From Roseiflexaceae bacterium (GTDB taxonomy: Bacteria > Chloroflexota > Chloroflexia > Chloroflexales > Roseiflexaceae): 6,202 nucleotides of DNA. This document shows, piece by piece, positions 6,188 through 6,202 of this stretch (the stretch's first letter is position 1; the number at the start of each line of letters is the position of its first letter). The notes below the pieces were generated by a model, which was not told the origin of the DNA, made no database searches, and saw only the letters and a list, made by a program, of their open reading frames with translations. The position numbers and the translations under genes are program-made. The DNA lies in assembly GCA_014381165.1 (NCBI GenBank), contig JACMIM010000815.1, positions 1-6,202 of the forward strand, in the 5' to 3' direction.

Positions 6188-6202
6188 GCGTACATGTTGG
6201 TA

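Larger units (their letters stand above)
5835..6202. other. Gene-free upstream region, more AT-rich than the genes
   Basis: No convincing coding sequence lies here. The 92-codon open frame at 6091-5813 lacks a ribosome site, has no third-position GC bias and runs over the start of the real gene. The region holds the Shine-Dalgarno of the 190-aa gene (5843-5849), a 14-bp palindrome (5905-5918), a promoter-like pair (6020-6049), three AGCRGTTTTTT elements and a long AT-rich palindrome (6140-6187). No tRNA fold was found. Confidence 0.7.

Noticed and set aside
6071..6194. AGCGTACA at 6071-6078 and 6187-6194 as a target-site duplication around a 108-bp element
   Set aside because: The sequences just inside the two copies are not inverted repeats of each other, so a MITE-like insertion is not supported and an 8-bp match can be chance.

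Overview
The window is a moderately GC-rich bacterial chromosomal segment with four recognisable genes, all on the minus strand. In transcription order (right to left) they encode a small four-helix membrane protein (5834-5262), an extended-SDR NAD-dependent sugar epimerase/dehydratase-like enzyme (5043-4183), a large multipass GT-C-type glycosyltransferase-like membrane protein (4003-1784), and the first 527 residues of a PolX-family DNA polymerase with a C-terminal PHP nuclease domain (from 1582, running off the left edge). The multipass protein carries an N-terminal beta-rich extracytoplasmic domain and repeated NPFAVG, SFSH, LFSPLHG and DWHGSGAFG motifs. I associate that architecture with Chloroflexota of the Chloroflexus/Roseiflexus/Kouleothrix type. 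The GCGC-TGAA-GCGC hairpin repeats fit that too, but the taxonomy is inferred from memory of protein style and was not computed.

Layout from left to right: 1-1582 polX, partial. 1583-1783 is an intergenic strip with a good extended -10 promoter for polX, an 8-bp hairpin, and two near-identical palindromic REP-like units. 1784-4003 is the GT-C-like membrane gene. 4004-4182 holds a 45-bp near-perfect GC-rich palindrome with 6-bp outer arms. 4183-5043 is the SDR gene. 5044-5261 holds the SDR leader (inverted repeat and a hairpin) and a clear intrinsic terminator for the upstream gene. 5262-5834 is the small membrane protein. 5835-6202 is a gene-free, more AT-rich stretch with a plausible promoter, a 14-bp palindrome and a 48-bp AT-rich palindrome near the right edge.

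The SDR and GT-C-like genes could both act in surface glycan metabolism, one modifying a nucleotide sugar and the other transferring a lipid-linked sugar. Nothing in the sequence proves that link, and a palindromic repeat separates them. The polX gene appears to have its own promoter and is probably functionally unrelated. The small membrane gene is its own unit, ended by a terminator. I found no defence system, mobile-element gene, CRISPR array, tRNA or rRNA. The coding part looks like ordinary chromosome; the unexplained signal lies in the intergenic palindromes.
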